A DNA stretch of 5,941 nt from Oligoflexus sp. (GCA_030151925.1 JASLCY010000200.1:1-5941); one strand, 5' to 3'; counted from the stretch's first letter, positions 1 through 5,771 are shown. Made by a program: numbers and translations. Notes: generated by a model not told the origin, from the letters alone.

Positions 1-72
1 TGTAAACAGATGCCAGGCAAAATTCTCTGGCGGCTCCAGTATTTCGAGGACTATGAAATACTTCCTATTCAT
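1..72 (-). CDS. N-terminal fragment of gene coupled to imuA (possibly imuB)
   Basis: An open frame starts at an ATG whose last two bases form part of the imuA stop codon (ATGA overlap), and it runs off the window edge after 24 codons without a stop. The visible peptide begins MNRKYFIVLEILEPPENFAW. The overlap implies translational coupling with the ImuA-like gene. In many bacteria imuA is followed directly by imuB, a catalytically inactive Y-family polymerase homologue, so that is the best contextual guess. A short hydrophobic strand (YFIVLEI) near the N-terminus is compatible with the first strand of a Y-family palm, but 24 residues are too few to identify a family. Existence of the frame is well supported; the product name is inference from neighbourhood only. 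Confidence 0.5.
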   Translation of the reverse strand, partial: MNRKYFIVLEILEPPENFAWHLFT

Positions 73-725
73 AGATCAACAGCGGAATGGATCGAAACGG
101 ATGATGCCATCGGAGTAACACCACCCCGTATGACCTCTACTTTAAATTTGGGACCCTCTGAAAATGAGCGCCAAGTATTTATTCGGAGCTTTGCCCAGAC
201 ATTCGATCTAGCAGAAGATAACAGGTAGTTTCGAAGAATCAGCACGAGGATTTGGTGCTCTCTTGCCTGCGAGGAAATAAAAGCTATGTCCTCAGACGAT
301 AGTTTTTCCGGGTCGTCGATAACTATAATTTGAAAAATAGACTTTGTAAGGACTGGCTTTAGATCTCTTACAAAGTTCGACGTTTTTGCAAACCGGATGT
401 TTCTCAATTCTACTCCACGGGCAGACCACGCAGGAGGATAAACACTGAGGGGAGATCTGACCGACGAAACCCATAGACAATGCAAAGGCGATGGAAGGTT
501 CTCGCCACGTGTTGCTCCGACTAAAAAGGGGATAATCAATTCACGCCCGCCCTGGCCGGAAGGAAGACCCCATTCCGTCACCGCCCCAAACGTAAGTCCT
601 CCTCCGATGACCTGATCCAAATCCTTAATTCCTGATTTCAAAAGTTGTGGGGGAGTATCTAGATTGTTAGCTTTCTTAATTCCGAATTTGAGCAGGGTTG
701 CCTGATCGAGCTTAACAGCTTCCAT
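69..725 (-). CDS. imuA: ImuA-like RecA-fold protein of the mutasome cassette
   Basis: This 218-residue protein resembles ImuA, the RecA/SulA-related accessory factor of the ImuA-ImuB-DnaE2 translesion synthesis system, which acts in SOS-induced mutagenesis in the cytoplasm. Residues 29-47 (LKSGIKDLDQVIGGGLTFG) match the RecA/ImuA entry motif in which an introductory helix leads to GGGL..G. The P-loop position (about 53-61, GLPSGQGGR) keeps glycines but has no GKT/GKS lysine, as in many ImuA proteins. A Walker-B-like strand IIVIDD lies at 133-138. The C-terminal region 178-201 (AKLRINTW...KVEVIRGG) resembles the RecA strand-rich end. The start is well fixed by GGGAGGT four bases before the ATG. 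The gene overlaps the next frame by ATGA. Assignment rests on motif recognition; a generic RecA-like ATPase is the alternative. Confidence 0.7.
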   Translation of the reverse strand: MEAVKLDQATLLKFGIKKANNLDTPPQLLKSGIKDLDQVIGGGLTFGAVTEWGLPSGQGGRELIIPFLVGATRGENLPSPLHCLWVSSVRSPLSVYPPAWSARGVELRNIRFAKTSNFVRDLKPVLTKSIFQIIVIDDPEKLSSEDIAFISSQAREHQILVLILRNYLLSSARSNVWAKLRINTWRSFSEGPKFKVEVIRGGVTPMASSVSIHSAVDL

Positions 726-729
726 GGTT

Positions 730-736
730 ACCTCCC
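730..736 (-). promoter_or_regulatory. Shine-Dalgarno of imuA
   Basis: On the minus strand GGGAGGT lies four bases upstream of the ATG at 725. It is a near-perfect anti-16S match and fixes the imuA start. Confidence 0.75.
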
Positions 737-843
737 GTGTTGAGGGTTGATTGATAAATGAGCCTTAGGCTCTGCCCCAAAGTCGCAAAGACCAGCTATT
801 AATATGCCTATATGGCCACCTTTTAGGCGAGAGTTTGCGCAGC

Positions 844-873
844 ATCATAATTCTGGCGCTCATAACCATACAA
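844..873 (-). promoter_or_regulatory. Candidate imuA promoter (TTGTAT-N18-TATGAT)
   Basis: On the minus strand a TTGTAT hexamer (873-868) is followed after 18 bases by TATGAT (849-844), a reasonable sigma70-type pair about 115 bp upstream of the imuA start. The -35-like hexamer lies inside the 22-bp palindrome at 863-884, so a bound repressor would block it. This is pattern matching in AT-rich DNA, so confidence is moderate to low. Confidence 0.4.
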
Positions 874-884
874 ATATATGGTTA
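863..884. promoter_or_regulatory. 22-bp palindrome, candidate SOS/LexA-type operator
   Basis: TAACCATA (863-870) and TATGGTTA (877-884) form a perfect 8-bp inverted repeat around a 6-bp centre. It lies between two divergent genes of DNA-damage families and overlaps the -35-like element of imuA. The spacing and dyad shape suit a dimeric helix-turn-helix repressor such as LexA. The sequence does not match the E. coli, Gram-positive or alphaproteobacterial LexA boxes that I know, and LexA boxes differ between phyla, so the identity of the binding protein is inference. Confidence 0.45.
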
Positions 885-1097
885 CACTGGAGTTGGAATT
901 TGGGTCAAACCAATTTTTATAACTCATGGCTCTGACGTCACCCAGGGTCCGGAAAGCTTTAACTTTTTATTTTTAAGGACACTAGGTCTTACGGACTGGT
1001 GAATAGGCGTTTGGACTGGATTTTAGGTTTTAGATGCCCTTACTCTGGGAATTGGTCTGCTGTAGCCTTCCTGCACGACGCACCAAACCTATTTGTC

Positions 1098-1102
1098 AGG
1101 GA
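1098..1102 (+). promoter_or_regulatory. Shine-Dalgarno deciding the SRAP start
   Basis: AGGGA six bases before the ATG at 1109 favours this start over the TTG at 1106, and so a Met-Cys N-terminus. Confidence 0.6.
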
Positions 1103-1108
1103 TAGTTG

Positions 1109-1915
1109 ATGTGCTTTAGCGCCCTCGTCAAACGCGATATGAAGAAGTTCGGACTCGAGTTCGGAGCCCAATGGATTAGAGAAGATCTTGAGCGGTTTGA
1201 AAACAGATCTAGTCTGAGTCCGAAATTATTTCCCCCAATGAAAGATCGAATCTTTCAAGGCTCATATGCTCCGGTTCTTCGCACAATGGTATCTGGCGAG
1301 ATTGGGGTTAGTCCTATGCGATACGGAGTCTATCAGCCCTCGTTTATCAAAGATCCCAAGATAGCTAAAGCCTTTAATGCCCGAAGAGATAATCTTACGG
1401 CTCCCTATTGGTCCGAGGCTTTCCAGAGAAACCACGGATTTGTATTACTCGACGGTTTCTATGAATGGGTAAGCGTAAACGATCTGCTGAAGGCGGGCGT
1501 CGTGAGGTTACAAGAGATTAGAGAGCAATTTGAGAGAGAAACGGAAGAAAGAAAACAGCGGATTATTGATGCCGGTAAGAAGTATTCCATGACACCGACC
1601 GAGAGGAAAGATCCGCACTTTAGAAAGATCATCATAAAATTCGAGCCGAAAGATCAGGCGACTCTGTATGTACCTGTAGTTTTCACGTCAAGAATTCTCG
1701 AAGACGGCTTCGTTGACTTCGGCTTTGCGATTGTAACGGACGATCCCCAGCGTGAAGTTCTCGCAGCAGGGCATGATAGATCTCCATCTTTCATTACGAA
1801 AGAAGCTGTGGTCGATTGGAATGAAATCAAAGGGAAATCATTGAGTGACTTCCAGGACATTTTGGACCAAAAACCACAAAAATACTTTGACCATGCTCTT
1901 GTAGCGAATATTTAA
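1109..1915 (+). CDS. SRAP-family (YedK/HMCES-type) abasic-site DNA-protein crosslink protein
   Basis: This SOS-response-associated peptidase (SRAP) protein would crosslink to abasic sites in single-stranded DNA through its N-terminal Cys. The start is placed at the ATG at 1109, not the TTG at 1106. It gives Met-Cys, so Met removal exposes Cys2 as the family requires, and AGGGA lies six bases upstream. Active-site residues correspond to E. coli YedK: Cys2, N90 in NAR (YedK N75), E119 in DGFYEW (E105) and H222 in GHDRSP (H160). At 268 residues it is longer than YedK (about 222). The spacing from the Glu to the His is 103 residues instead of 55, because of a charged helical stretch at about 125-175 rich in E/K/R/Q. 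The N-terminus is MCFSA, not MCGRF. It is divergent to imuA, which supports a DNA-damage role. Family assignment is firm; the function of the insertion is unknown. Confidence 0.9.
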   Translation: MCFSALVKRDMKKFGLEFGAQWIREDLERFENRSSLSPKLFPPMKDRIFQGSYAPVLRTMVSGEIGVSPMRYGVYQPSFIKDPKIAKAFNARRDNLTAPYWSEAFQRNHGFVLLDGFYEWVSVNDLLKAGVVRLQEIREQFERETEERKQRIIDAGKKYSMTPTERKDPHFRKIIIKFEPKDQATLYVPVVFTSRILEDGFVDFGFAIVTDDPQREVLAAGHDRSPSFITKEAVVDWNEIKGKSLSDFQDILDQKPQKYFDHALVANI

Positions 1916-2316
1916 ATCTTCTATTAAATTTCGGCCTTTATGAGCTGATTTGGAACCGCGTATTGGAGGCGATATACCTATACACTTGATTTATCAGAGA
2001 ATAGAAAATTAAGGACTATGTGAAAACTTTAAAGCATCTGATCCGCGCTGTTGAATAGAAGTGTGAATAAATCAAAGCACTCTATCAAATTCGCCGTTCG
2101 CCGAAGGTTGTGAGCGTAACCCCCATTTCGAGTTGACACCAACCTAAGAGGAAGGTGTCCCATGGAATTCATTGGAAAAATGTAACTGTGTCAACTGAAT
2201 TGGGGGCCAAAGCACAAGCCCGATATATGCATGAAAAAGCAGCTGTTTGAAGGTTCAAAGTATATGGAAACTGCACTATATTATAAATATATTTGGGCTT
2301 TAGAAGGCTTGCCTTT
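1916..2316. other. AT-rich intergenic region between convergent genes
   Basis: About 400 bp with no supported gene. It contains the IS-like inverted-repeat element at 2120-2206, a second imperfect inverted repeat (AAGCCC..ATATAT at 2216-2228 against ATATATTTGGGCTT at 2287-2300), and a possible weak hairpin at the metQ stop. No clear terminator for the plus-strand SRAP gene is visible just after 1915. Confidence 0.6.
2120..2206. mobile_element. 87-bp IS3-like remnant or MITE bounded by inverted repeats
   Basis: The left arm (2120-2139) reads CCCCCATTTCGAGTTGACAC. The right arm (2188-2206) reversed reads CCCCCAATTCAGTTGACAC. They differ by one substitution and one extra base. CCCCCA...GTTGACACC recalls the terminal repeats of IS3-family elements. 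Just inside the left arm are an inner hairpin (GACACC 2135-2140 with GGTGTC 2154-2159), a purine-rich SD-like stretch and an ATG at 2162 opening only seven codons, which looks like the start of an IS orfA followed by deletion of the body. No transposase remains and no target duplication is evident. A bidirectional terminator-like hairpin is the alternative. Confidence 0.45.
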
Positions 2317-2318
2317 CT
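2300..2318 (-). terminator. Weak hairpin at the end of the metQ operon
   Basis: On the minus strand AGAAAGGC is followed closely by GCCTTCT, overlapping the metQ stop codon, and then AT-rich sequence. The loop is tight and there is no proper U run, so intrinsic termination here is only possible. Confidence 0.25.
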
Positions 2319-3117
2319 ATTTCCAGTCGGGCGGATAACGGTAACCTACGAACTTTTTCCTTGCATAAAATTTGAATTCGTCCGAGCTCAAAGCCGCCTT
2401 CAGATCCTTGGCAAAAGTCGAATTTACATCATCCGTCCTCACCACGGCCCAGTTGATATAATCGTTGCCTTGCTCAAAGAGGAGAGCTGTCTTGAGGCCC
2501 ACTCCCGAGCTCACGGCATAGTTTCCATTGATCACCACGAAATCGACGTCGCTACGGGAGCGCGGAAGTTGCGCCGCCTCGAGCTGTATGATCTTCAGCT
2601 CGTAAGGGTTCTTGCTGATGTCCTTGACGCCGATCTGAATATCCTGGCCGGACGGTTTCAGCTCGATCCAGCCGGCCGCCGCGAGGAGCCTGAGCGCGCG
2701 GGCCAGGTTCGTCGTATCGTTGGGAACGGCGACGCTCGAATCCTTGCTGATCTCGGCTAACTTCGTCTTCCGGCCGGGATAGAGCCCGAGCGGAGCCGTC
2801 GGAAATTGAATGATGGGCGTGAGCCTGAGCCCCTTGGCCTTGGCGAATTCCTCGAGATAAGGCTTGTGCTGGAAGAGGTTGGCGTCGATCTTCTTTTCCG
2901 CCAGGGCCAGGTTCGGCTGAACGTAATCGTTGAACTGGATGAGTTTAACTCTATAGCCTTTCTTCTCGAGCTGAGGTTTGACGCTTTCGGCGACCATGTC
3001 GGCGAAATCGCCCACGGAGGTCCCGATCGTGACTTCGGGGCCGCCGGCCCTGACTTCGGTGGTGAAGGCCAGCAGGCTGAGAGCGGGGATCAGAGACCAA
3101 AGAATCTTGCGTAGCAT
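2317..3117 (-). CDS. metQ: MetQ/NlpA-family ABC transporter substrate-binding protein
   Basis: This is the periplasmic receptor of a methionine-type (MUT family) ABC importer. A signal peptide (charged MLRK, hydrophobic core to about residue 19) ends at EVRA with likely signal peptidase I cleavage after A24. Family motifs are clear: DANLFQHKPYLEEFA (78-92), PNDTTNLARAL (132-142) and INGNYA (196-201). The length, 266 residues, is normal. Most MetQ proteins are lipoproteins, but this one has no Cys anywhere, so it cannot be lipid-anchored and is probably soluble in the periplasm. It begins 12 bp after metI with GAAGGTAG as ribosome binding site and is the last gene of the operon. The ligand may be methionine or another amino acid; the sequence does not decide. 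Confidence 0.92.
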   Translation of the reverse strand: MLRKILWSLIPALSLLAFTTEVRAGGPEVTIGTSVGDFADMVAESVKPQLEKKGYRVKLIQFNDYVQPNLALAEKKIDANLFQHKPYLEEFAKAKGLRLTPIIQFPTAPLGLYPGRKTKLAEISKDSSVAVPNDTTNLARALRLLAAAGWIELKPSGQDIQIGVKDISKNPYELKIIQLEAAQLPRSRSDVDFVVINGNYAVSSGVGLKTALLFEQGNDYINWAVVRTDDVNSTFAKDLKAALSSDEFKFYARKKFVGYRYPPDWK

Positions 3118-3129
3118 GAGTCTACCTTC

Positions 3130-3786
3130 TTAATGATGATGATCGAGCAGGCGGGCCGCGCTGTTGCCGGCCGCCTGGAAAATCTGGACGCAGAGGACGA
3201 GCAGCACGACCGTGAGGACCATGACGTCGGTCTGGAAACGATAGTAACCGTAGCGGATCGTGAGATCGCCTATGCCTCCGCCGCCTATGATCCCCGCCGC
3301 GGCGGAGTAGGAGAGATAGCTGATCGTCAACGAAGTGAAGGCGCGGATCAGGGCCGAGCGGGCTTCGCTATAGATCACCTTAAACACGATCTCGCGCCGG
3401 GTCGCACCGAGGGCGATGCCCGCCTCCAGGATGGAAGGGCTGATTTCGTTCAGCGCGATCTCCACCAAACGGGCGAAGTAAGCCGTGCCGGCGATCGCCA
3501 GGGGAACGCTGGCCGCGAGAGAGCCGATCGAACTTCCCACGAGCGCCCGCGACAGCGGGATCACCGCGATCATGAGGATCACGAAGGGGAAGGAACGGAC
3601 GACGTTCACGATCGTGCCCACGGTCCGGTAGAGCCAGGTGTTGCTCCCGAGCAGGCTATGGCTCCACCAGTAGAGGGCCGTGCCCAGAGCGAGGCCGAAG
3701 AGGCCCGCGATGGGCAGGCCGAAGCCGAGCATCGTCAGGGTCTCGAGGATCGATTGCCAAAGTTCTCCCCAAAATTCCGGCGTCAT
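3130..3786 (-). CDS. metI: MetI-type ABC transporter permease
   Basis: Inner-membrane permease of the methionine-uptake-type importer, 218 residues, close to the usual 217. Hydrophobic segments lie at about 15-40, 56-78, 86-108, 150-172 and 186-206, matching the five-helix MetI topology. The EAA coupling loop is at 121-138 (EAGIALGATRREIVFKVI) and contacts the MetN Q-loop region. SFPFVILMIAVIPL (65-78) and GGGGIGDL (168-175) are typical MetI signatures. The ATG overlaps the metN stop (ATGA), implying translational coupling and balanced synthesis. The C-terminus ends in DHHH, an unremarkable His-rich tail that could weakly bind metal. Confidence 0.94.
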   Translation of the reverse strand: MTPEFWGELWQSILETLTMLGFGLPIAGLFGLALGTALYWWSHSLLGSNTWLYRTVGTIVNVVRSFPFVILMIAVIPLSRALVGSSIGSLAASVPLAIAGTAYFARLVEIALNEISPSILEAGIALGATRREIVFKVIYSEARSALIRAFTSLTISYLSYSAAAGIIGGGGIGDLTIRYGYYRFQTDVMVLTVVLLVLCVQIFQAAGNSAARLLDHHH

Positions 3787-4520
3787 GTCGCGACCTCCAT
3801 AAAAGCTTGGCCGAACTGGGTCGTCGGCAGGATCTTCTGGCCTTCGATCAGCAGCTCTTCGTGGATCTCATGATCCTTGAACAGCAGCGCCCGGTGGCAA
3901 AGCCGTTTGACCACGCCCATCTCATGCGTGGCGATGACGATCGTGAGGCCGAGCTGATCCCGCAGATGCTCGAGGCAACGGACGACCTCGAGTTTGGTCA
4001 AAGGATCGAGCGCGCTCGTCGGTTCATCCGCCAGCAGGATATCAGGCCGGTTGGCGATCGCGCGGGCTATGGCCGCCCGCTGCTTCTGCCCGCCGCTGAG
4101 GCGGGCGGGATAAGCCTGGGCCTTATCCTCGAGTTGAACGAGCCGCAGCACCTCGGCTACCCGCGGAGCGATCTCGGCCTTGGGCCAGCCGGCGACCTCG
4201 AGAGCGAAGGCGACGTTCCCGGCTACCGTGCGGTTGGTCAGCAGATTGAAATGCTGGAAGATCATCCCGATCTTCTGCCGCGTTCTCCTCAGGTCATCCC
4301 CGCGCAGGTGGAGGATGTTCCGGCCGGCGATCTTCACCGCGCCGCTCTCCGGCCTTTCGAGAAGGTTGAGGCAGCGGAGCGCCGTGGATTTTCCGGCTCC
4401 CGACGGGCCGATAAGGGCCAGGGTCTCGCCGGCCCCGACCTTGAAAGACACGGCGCGCAATGCGGGAACCCAGGTCTCGCCGGTTTGAAACTCCTTATAG
4501 AGCGCCAGAGCCTCGATCAT
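3783..4520 (-). CDS. metN: MetN-type ABC transporter ATPase lacking the NIL domain
   Basis: Cytoplasmic ATPase that powers the importer. Motifs in order (numbered from the ATG at 4520): Walker A GPSGAGKST 38-46, Q-loop Q89 in IFQHFNLL, signature LSGGQKQR 141-148, Walker B ILLADEP 161-167, D-loop SALD 169-172 and switch H199. The start is set at 4520, where ATG overlaps the preceding dehydrogenase stop (ATGA); the longer frame would need a TTG at 4532 and adds only MVST. At 245 residues it stops soon after the ATPase core. E. coli MetN (343 residues) carries an extra C-terminal NIL/ACT-like domain that binds methionine and inhibits transport. That domain is missing here, and the metI start at the stop codon argues against a frameshift. 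Substrate specificity is therefore less certain. Confidence 0.93.
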   Translation of the reverse strand: MIEALALYKEFQTGETWVPALRAVSFKVGAGETLALIGPSGAGKSTALRCLNLLERPESGAVKIAGRNILHLRGDDLRRTRQKIGMIFQHFNLLTNRTVAGNVAFALEVAGWPKAEIAPRVAEVLRLVQLEDKAQAYPARLSGGQKQRAAIARAIANRPDILLADEPTSALDPLTKLEVVRCLEHLRDQLGLTIVIATHEMGVVKRLCHRALLFKDHEIHEELLIEGQKILPTTQFGQAFMEVAT

Positions 4521-5641
4521 GGTCGAAACCAATCACGGAAAGGGGATTGATCGGCCCATTTCTGAGTCGTGATCGTGTTGCGCAGAGGCCGTGTGTTGCG
4601 TACGGCGCGGATCCGCCGTTCGGCGATCAGATCCGCGGCTTTGTTCGTGGTGATGCCTTCGGCGTCGGCCTGCTCGAAGACATTGGTCAGCGTGTTGTAG
4701 ATATTCGCGGCGCGCTGTTTGGCGACCTGCTCGTTGTAACCGGCGAGCTCCTGATACACGTTGATCACGCCGCCGGCGTTGATGATGTAGTCAGGCGCAT
4801 AGAGGATCCCGCGGCTGCGCAGGAGATCGCCGTGCACGCTCTCGTCGAGGAGCTGGTTGTTCGCGGCGCCCGCGACGATGGACGCTTTGAGCTCGGCGAT
4901 CACCGTGTTATCGAGGATGCCGCCCAACGCGCAAGGCGCGAACACGTCCACGTCGAGGCGATGGATGTCCGCGAGCGCGACCGCTTCGGCCTCGAAGCGT
5001 TTGGCGACGGTCTTGGCCTTCTCTTCATCGATATCGGCGACGAAGACCTTGGCCCCTTCGGTCGTCAGATGCTCGACGAGATGCACGCCGACGGCGCCGA
5101 CGCCCTGGACGGCGACCCGGACGCCTTTGAGCGAGGGTTTGCCGAGCTTGTAATTCACGGCGGAACGGATGCCGTGGTAGACGCCCCAGGCCGTGACGGG
5201 CGAAGGATCGCCCGAACCGCCGGCGCGCGAGGTGATGCCGGCGACGTAATCCGTCTCGAGCCCGACGAGCTCGATGTCGCTGACGCGGATATTCACGTCT
5301 TCAGCTGTGATGTAGCGGCCGCCGAGGCTGTTCACGAAACGGCCGAACGTGCGGAAGAAGGCTTCGCTCTTCAACTGCTTGGGATCGCCGATGATGACGG
5401 CCTTGCCGCCGCCGAGGTTGAGGCCGCTGACGGCGTTCTTGTAGGTCATGCCGCGCGAAAGCCTGAGGACGTCGCGCAGCGCTTCCTCTTCGCTCTTGTA
5501 ATCCCAGAAGCGGCAGCCGTCGAGCGCCGGGCCCAGGGTGGTGTCGTGGATGGCGATGATCGCTTTGAGGCCGGTGGCCTTATCCTGGCAGAAGACGACT
5601 TGTTCATGATCGGTGGCCGAGATGCTTTCAAAGAGAGACAT
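4517..5641 (-). CDS. Leucine dehydrogenase family (Glu/Leu/Phe/Val dehydrogenase)
   Basis: NAD-dependent oxidative deamination of branched-chain or related amino acids to 2-oxoacids. Numbered from the ATG at 5641, the 374 residues align without shift to Bacillus leucine dehydrogenase: catalytic K68 (GMTYKN) and K80 (GLNLGGGK), TAEDV 112-116, the Rossmann motif GVGAVG 180-185 and D203 for the NAD ribose. APDYIINAGGVINV (282-295) is the family signature. AAGGAAAG lies just upstream of this ATG, whereas the longer frame uses a GTG at 5662 without a site. Unusually, the conserved GPALGG is GPALDG, placing Asp at position 41 near the substrate pocket. It is the first structural gene of the operon and overlaps metN by four bases. 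The exact substrate (Leu, Val, Phe or another) is not decided by the sequence. Confidence 0.92.
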   Translation of the reverse strand: MSLFESISATDHEQVVFCQDKATGLKAIIAIHDTTLGPALDGCRFWDYKSEEEALRDVLRLSRGMTYKNAVSGLNLGGGKAVIIGDPKQLKSEAFFRTFGRFVNSLGGRYITAEDVNIRVSDIELVGLETDYVAGITSRAGGSGDPSPVTAWGVYHGIRSAVNYKLGKPSLKGVRVAVQGVGAVGVHLVEHLTTEGAKVFVADIDEEKAKTVAKRFEAEAVALADIHRLDVDVFAPCALGGILDNTVIAELKASIVAGAANNQLLDESVHGDLLRSRGILYAPDYIINAGGVINVYQELAGYNEQVAKQRAANIYNTLTNVFEQADAEGITTNKAADLIAERRIRAVRNTRPLRNTITTQKWADQSPFRDWFRP

Positions 5642-5645
5642 GACT

Positions 5646-5651
5646 TTCCTT
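5646..5651 (-). promoter_or_regulatory. Shine-Dalgarno of the dehydrogenase gene
   Basis: AAGGAA on the minus strand, four bases before the ATG at 5641. It decides the start in favour of 5641 over the GTG at 5662. Confidence 0.65.
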
Positions 5652-5672
5652 TCTAAACGCACGCAAACGCTC

Positions 5673-5692
5673 GCCCGGCGGATGACGCGGGC
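5673..5692 (-). promoter_or_regulatory. GC hairpin before the dehydrogenase ribosome binding site
   Basis: On the minus strand GCCCG (5692-5688) and CGGGC (5677-5673) form a 5-bp GC stem around a 10-base loop, about 20 bases before the Shine-Dalgarno. It could be part of leader RNA folding; alone it is weak evidence. Confidence 0.35.
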
Positions 5693-5696
5693 TTTG

Positions 5697-5719
5697 GATG
5701 CAAAAAAGCATCGTGATGC
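5697..5719 (-). terminator. Three-arm attenuator-like structure with T6 run
   Basis: In transcript order: GCATC (5719-5715), GATGC (5712-5708), TTTTTT (5707-5702), GCATC (5701-5697). The middle arm can pair with the first, leaving the U run after the stem as in an intrinsic terminator, or with the third, which buries the U run in the loop. The two folds exclude each other. The stems are short (4-5 bp), so terminator strength is doubtful unless flanking bases or a protein stabilise it. Confidence 0.4.
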
Positions 5720-5754
5720 GGTTTAACGCGCAATGAGTTGTAAATTGTCAGGGA

Positions 5755-5771
5755 TTAAGTAGGGGACTTAA
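5755..5771 (-). promoter_or_regulatory. Hairpin spanning the leader stop codon
   Basis: TTAAGT (5771-5766) and ACTTAA (5760-5755) are a perfect 6-bp inverted repeat with loop CCCCT. The stem contains the TAA stop of the leader ORF, so a terminating ribosome would melt it, while one stalled further upstream would leave it free. AT-rich, hence weak alone. Confidence 0.4.

Larger units (their letters stand above)
726..1108. other. Divergent intergenic region between imuA and the SRAP gene
   Basis: About 380 bp without a convincing gene. It holds the imuA Shine-Dalgarno, the 22-bp palindrome (863-884), the promoter-like pair, a weak plus-strand pair (TTGGAA at 893-898, TATAAC at 918-923, spacing 19), and two direct copies of GGACTGG (993-999 and 1013-1019, 20 bp apart). 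The only short frame with an ATG (926-976, 16 residues) has no ribosome binding site and is not called. Confidence 0.6.

Noticed and set aside
10..228. Plus-strand 72-residue frame over the end of imuA
   Set aside because: It is antisense to the coupled imuA/downstream gene pair, has no ribosome binding site and no family resemblance.
863..884. Canonical LexA box (CTGT-N8-ACAG, GAAC-N4-GTTC or GTTC-N7-GTTC)
   Set aside because: The palindrome does not fit these consensus forms, so it is reported only as a candidate operator.
926..976. 16-codon plus-strand ORF upstream of the SRAP gene
   Set aside because: No Shine-Dalgarno and no striking codon pattern; a chance frame.
3130..3140. C-terminal His run of MetI as a metal sensor
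   Set aside because: Three His at a permease tail are too little to support a metal-binding role.
3133..4550. Plus-strand frames opposite metI and metN
   Set aside because: They are complementary shadows of well-conserved ABC transporter genes, with low-complexity Glu/Arg/Asp-rich translations.
4460..5656. Long plus-strand frame of 398 residues opposite the dehydrogenase
   Set aside because: It is a shadow in GC-rich coding DNA; the minus strand encodes a clear leucine dehydrogenase with all catalytic motifs. The plus-strand product is Asp/Gly/Ala-rich without any fold signature.
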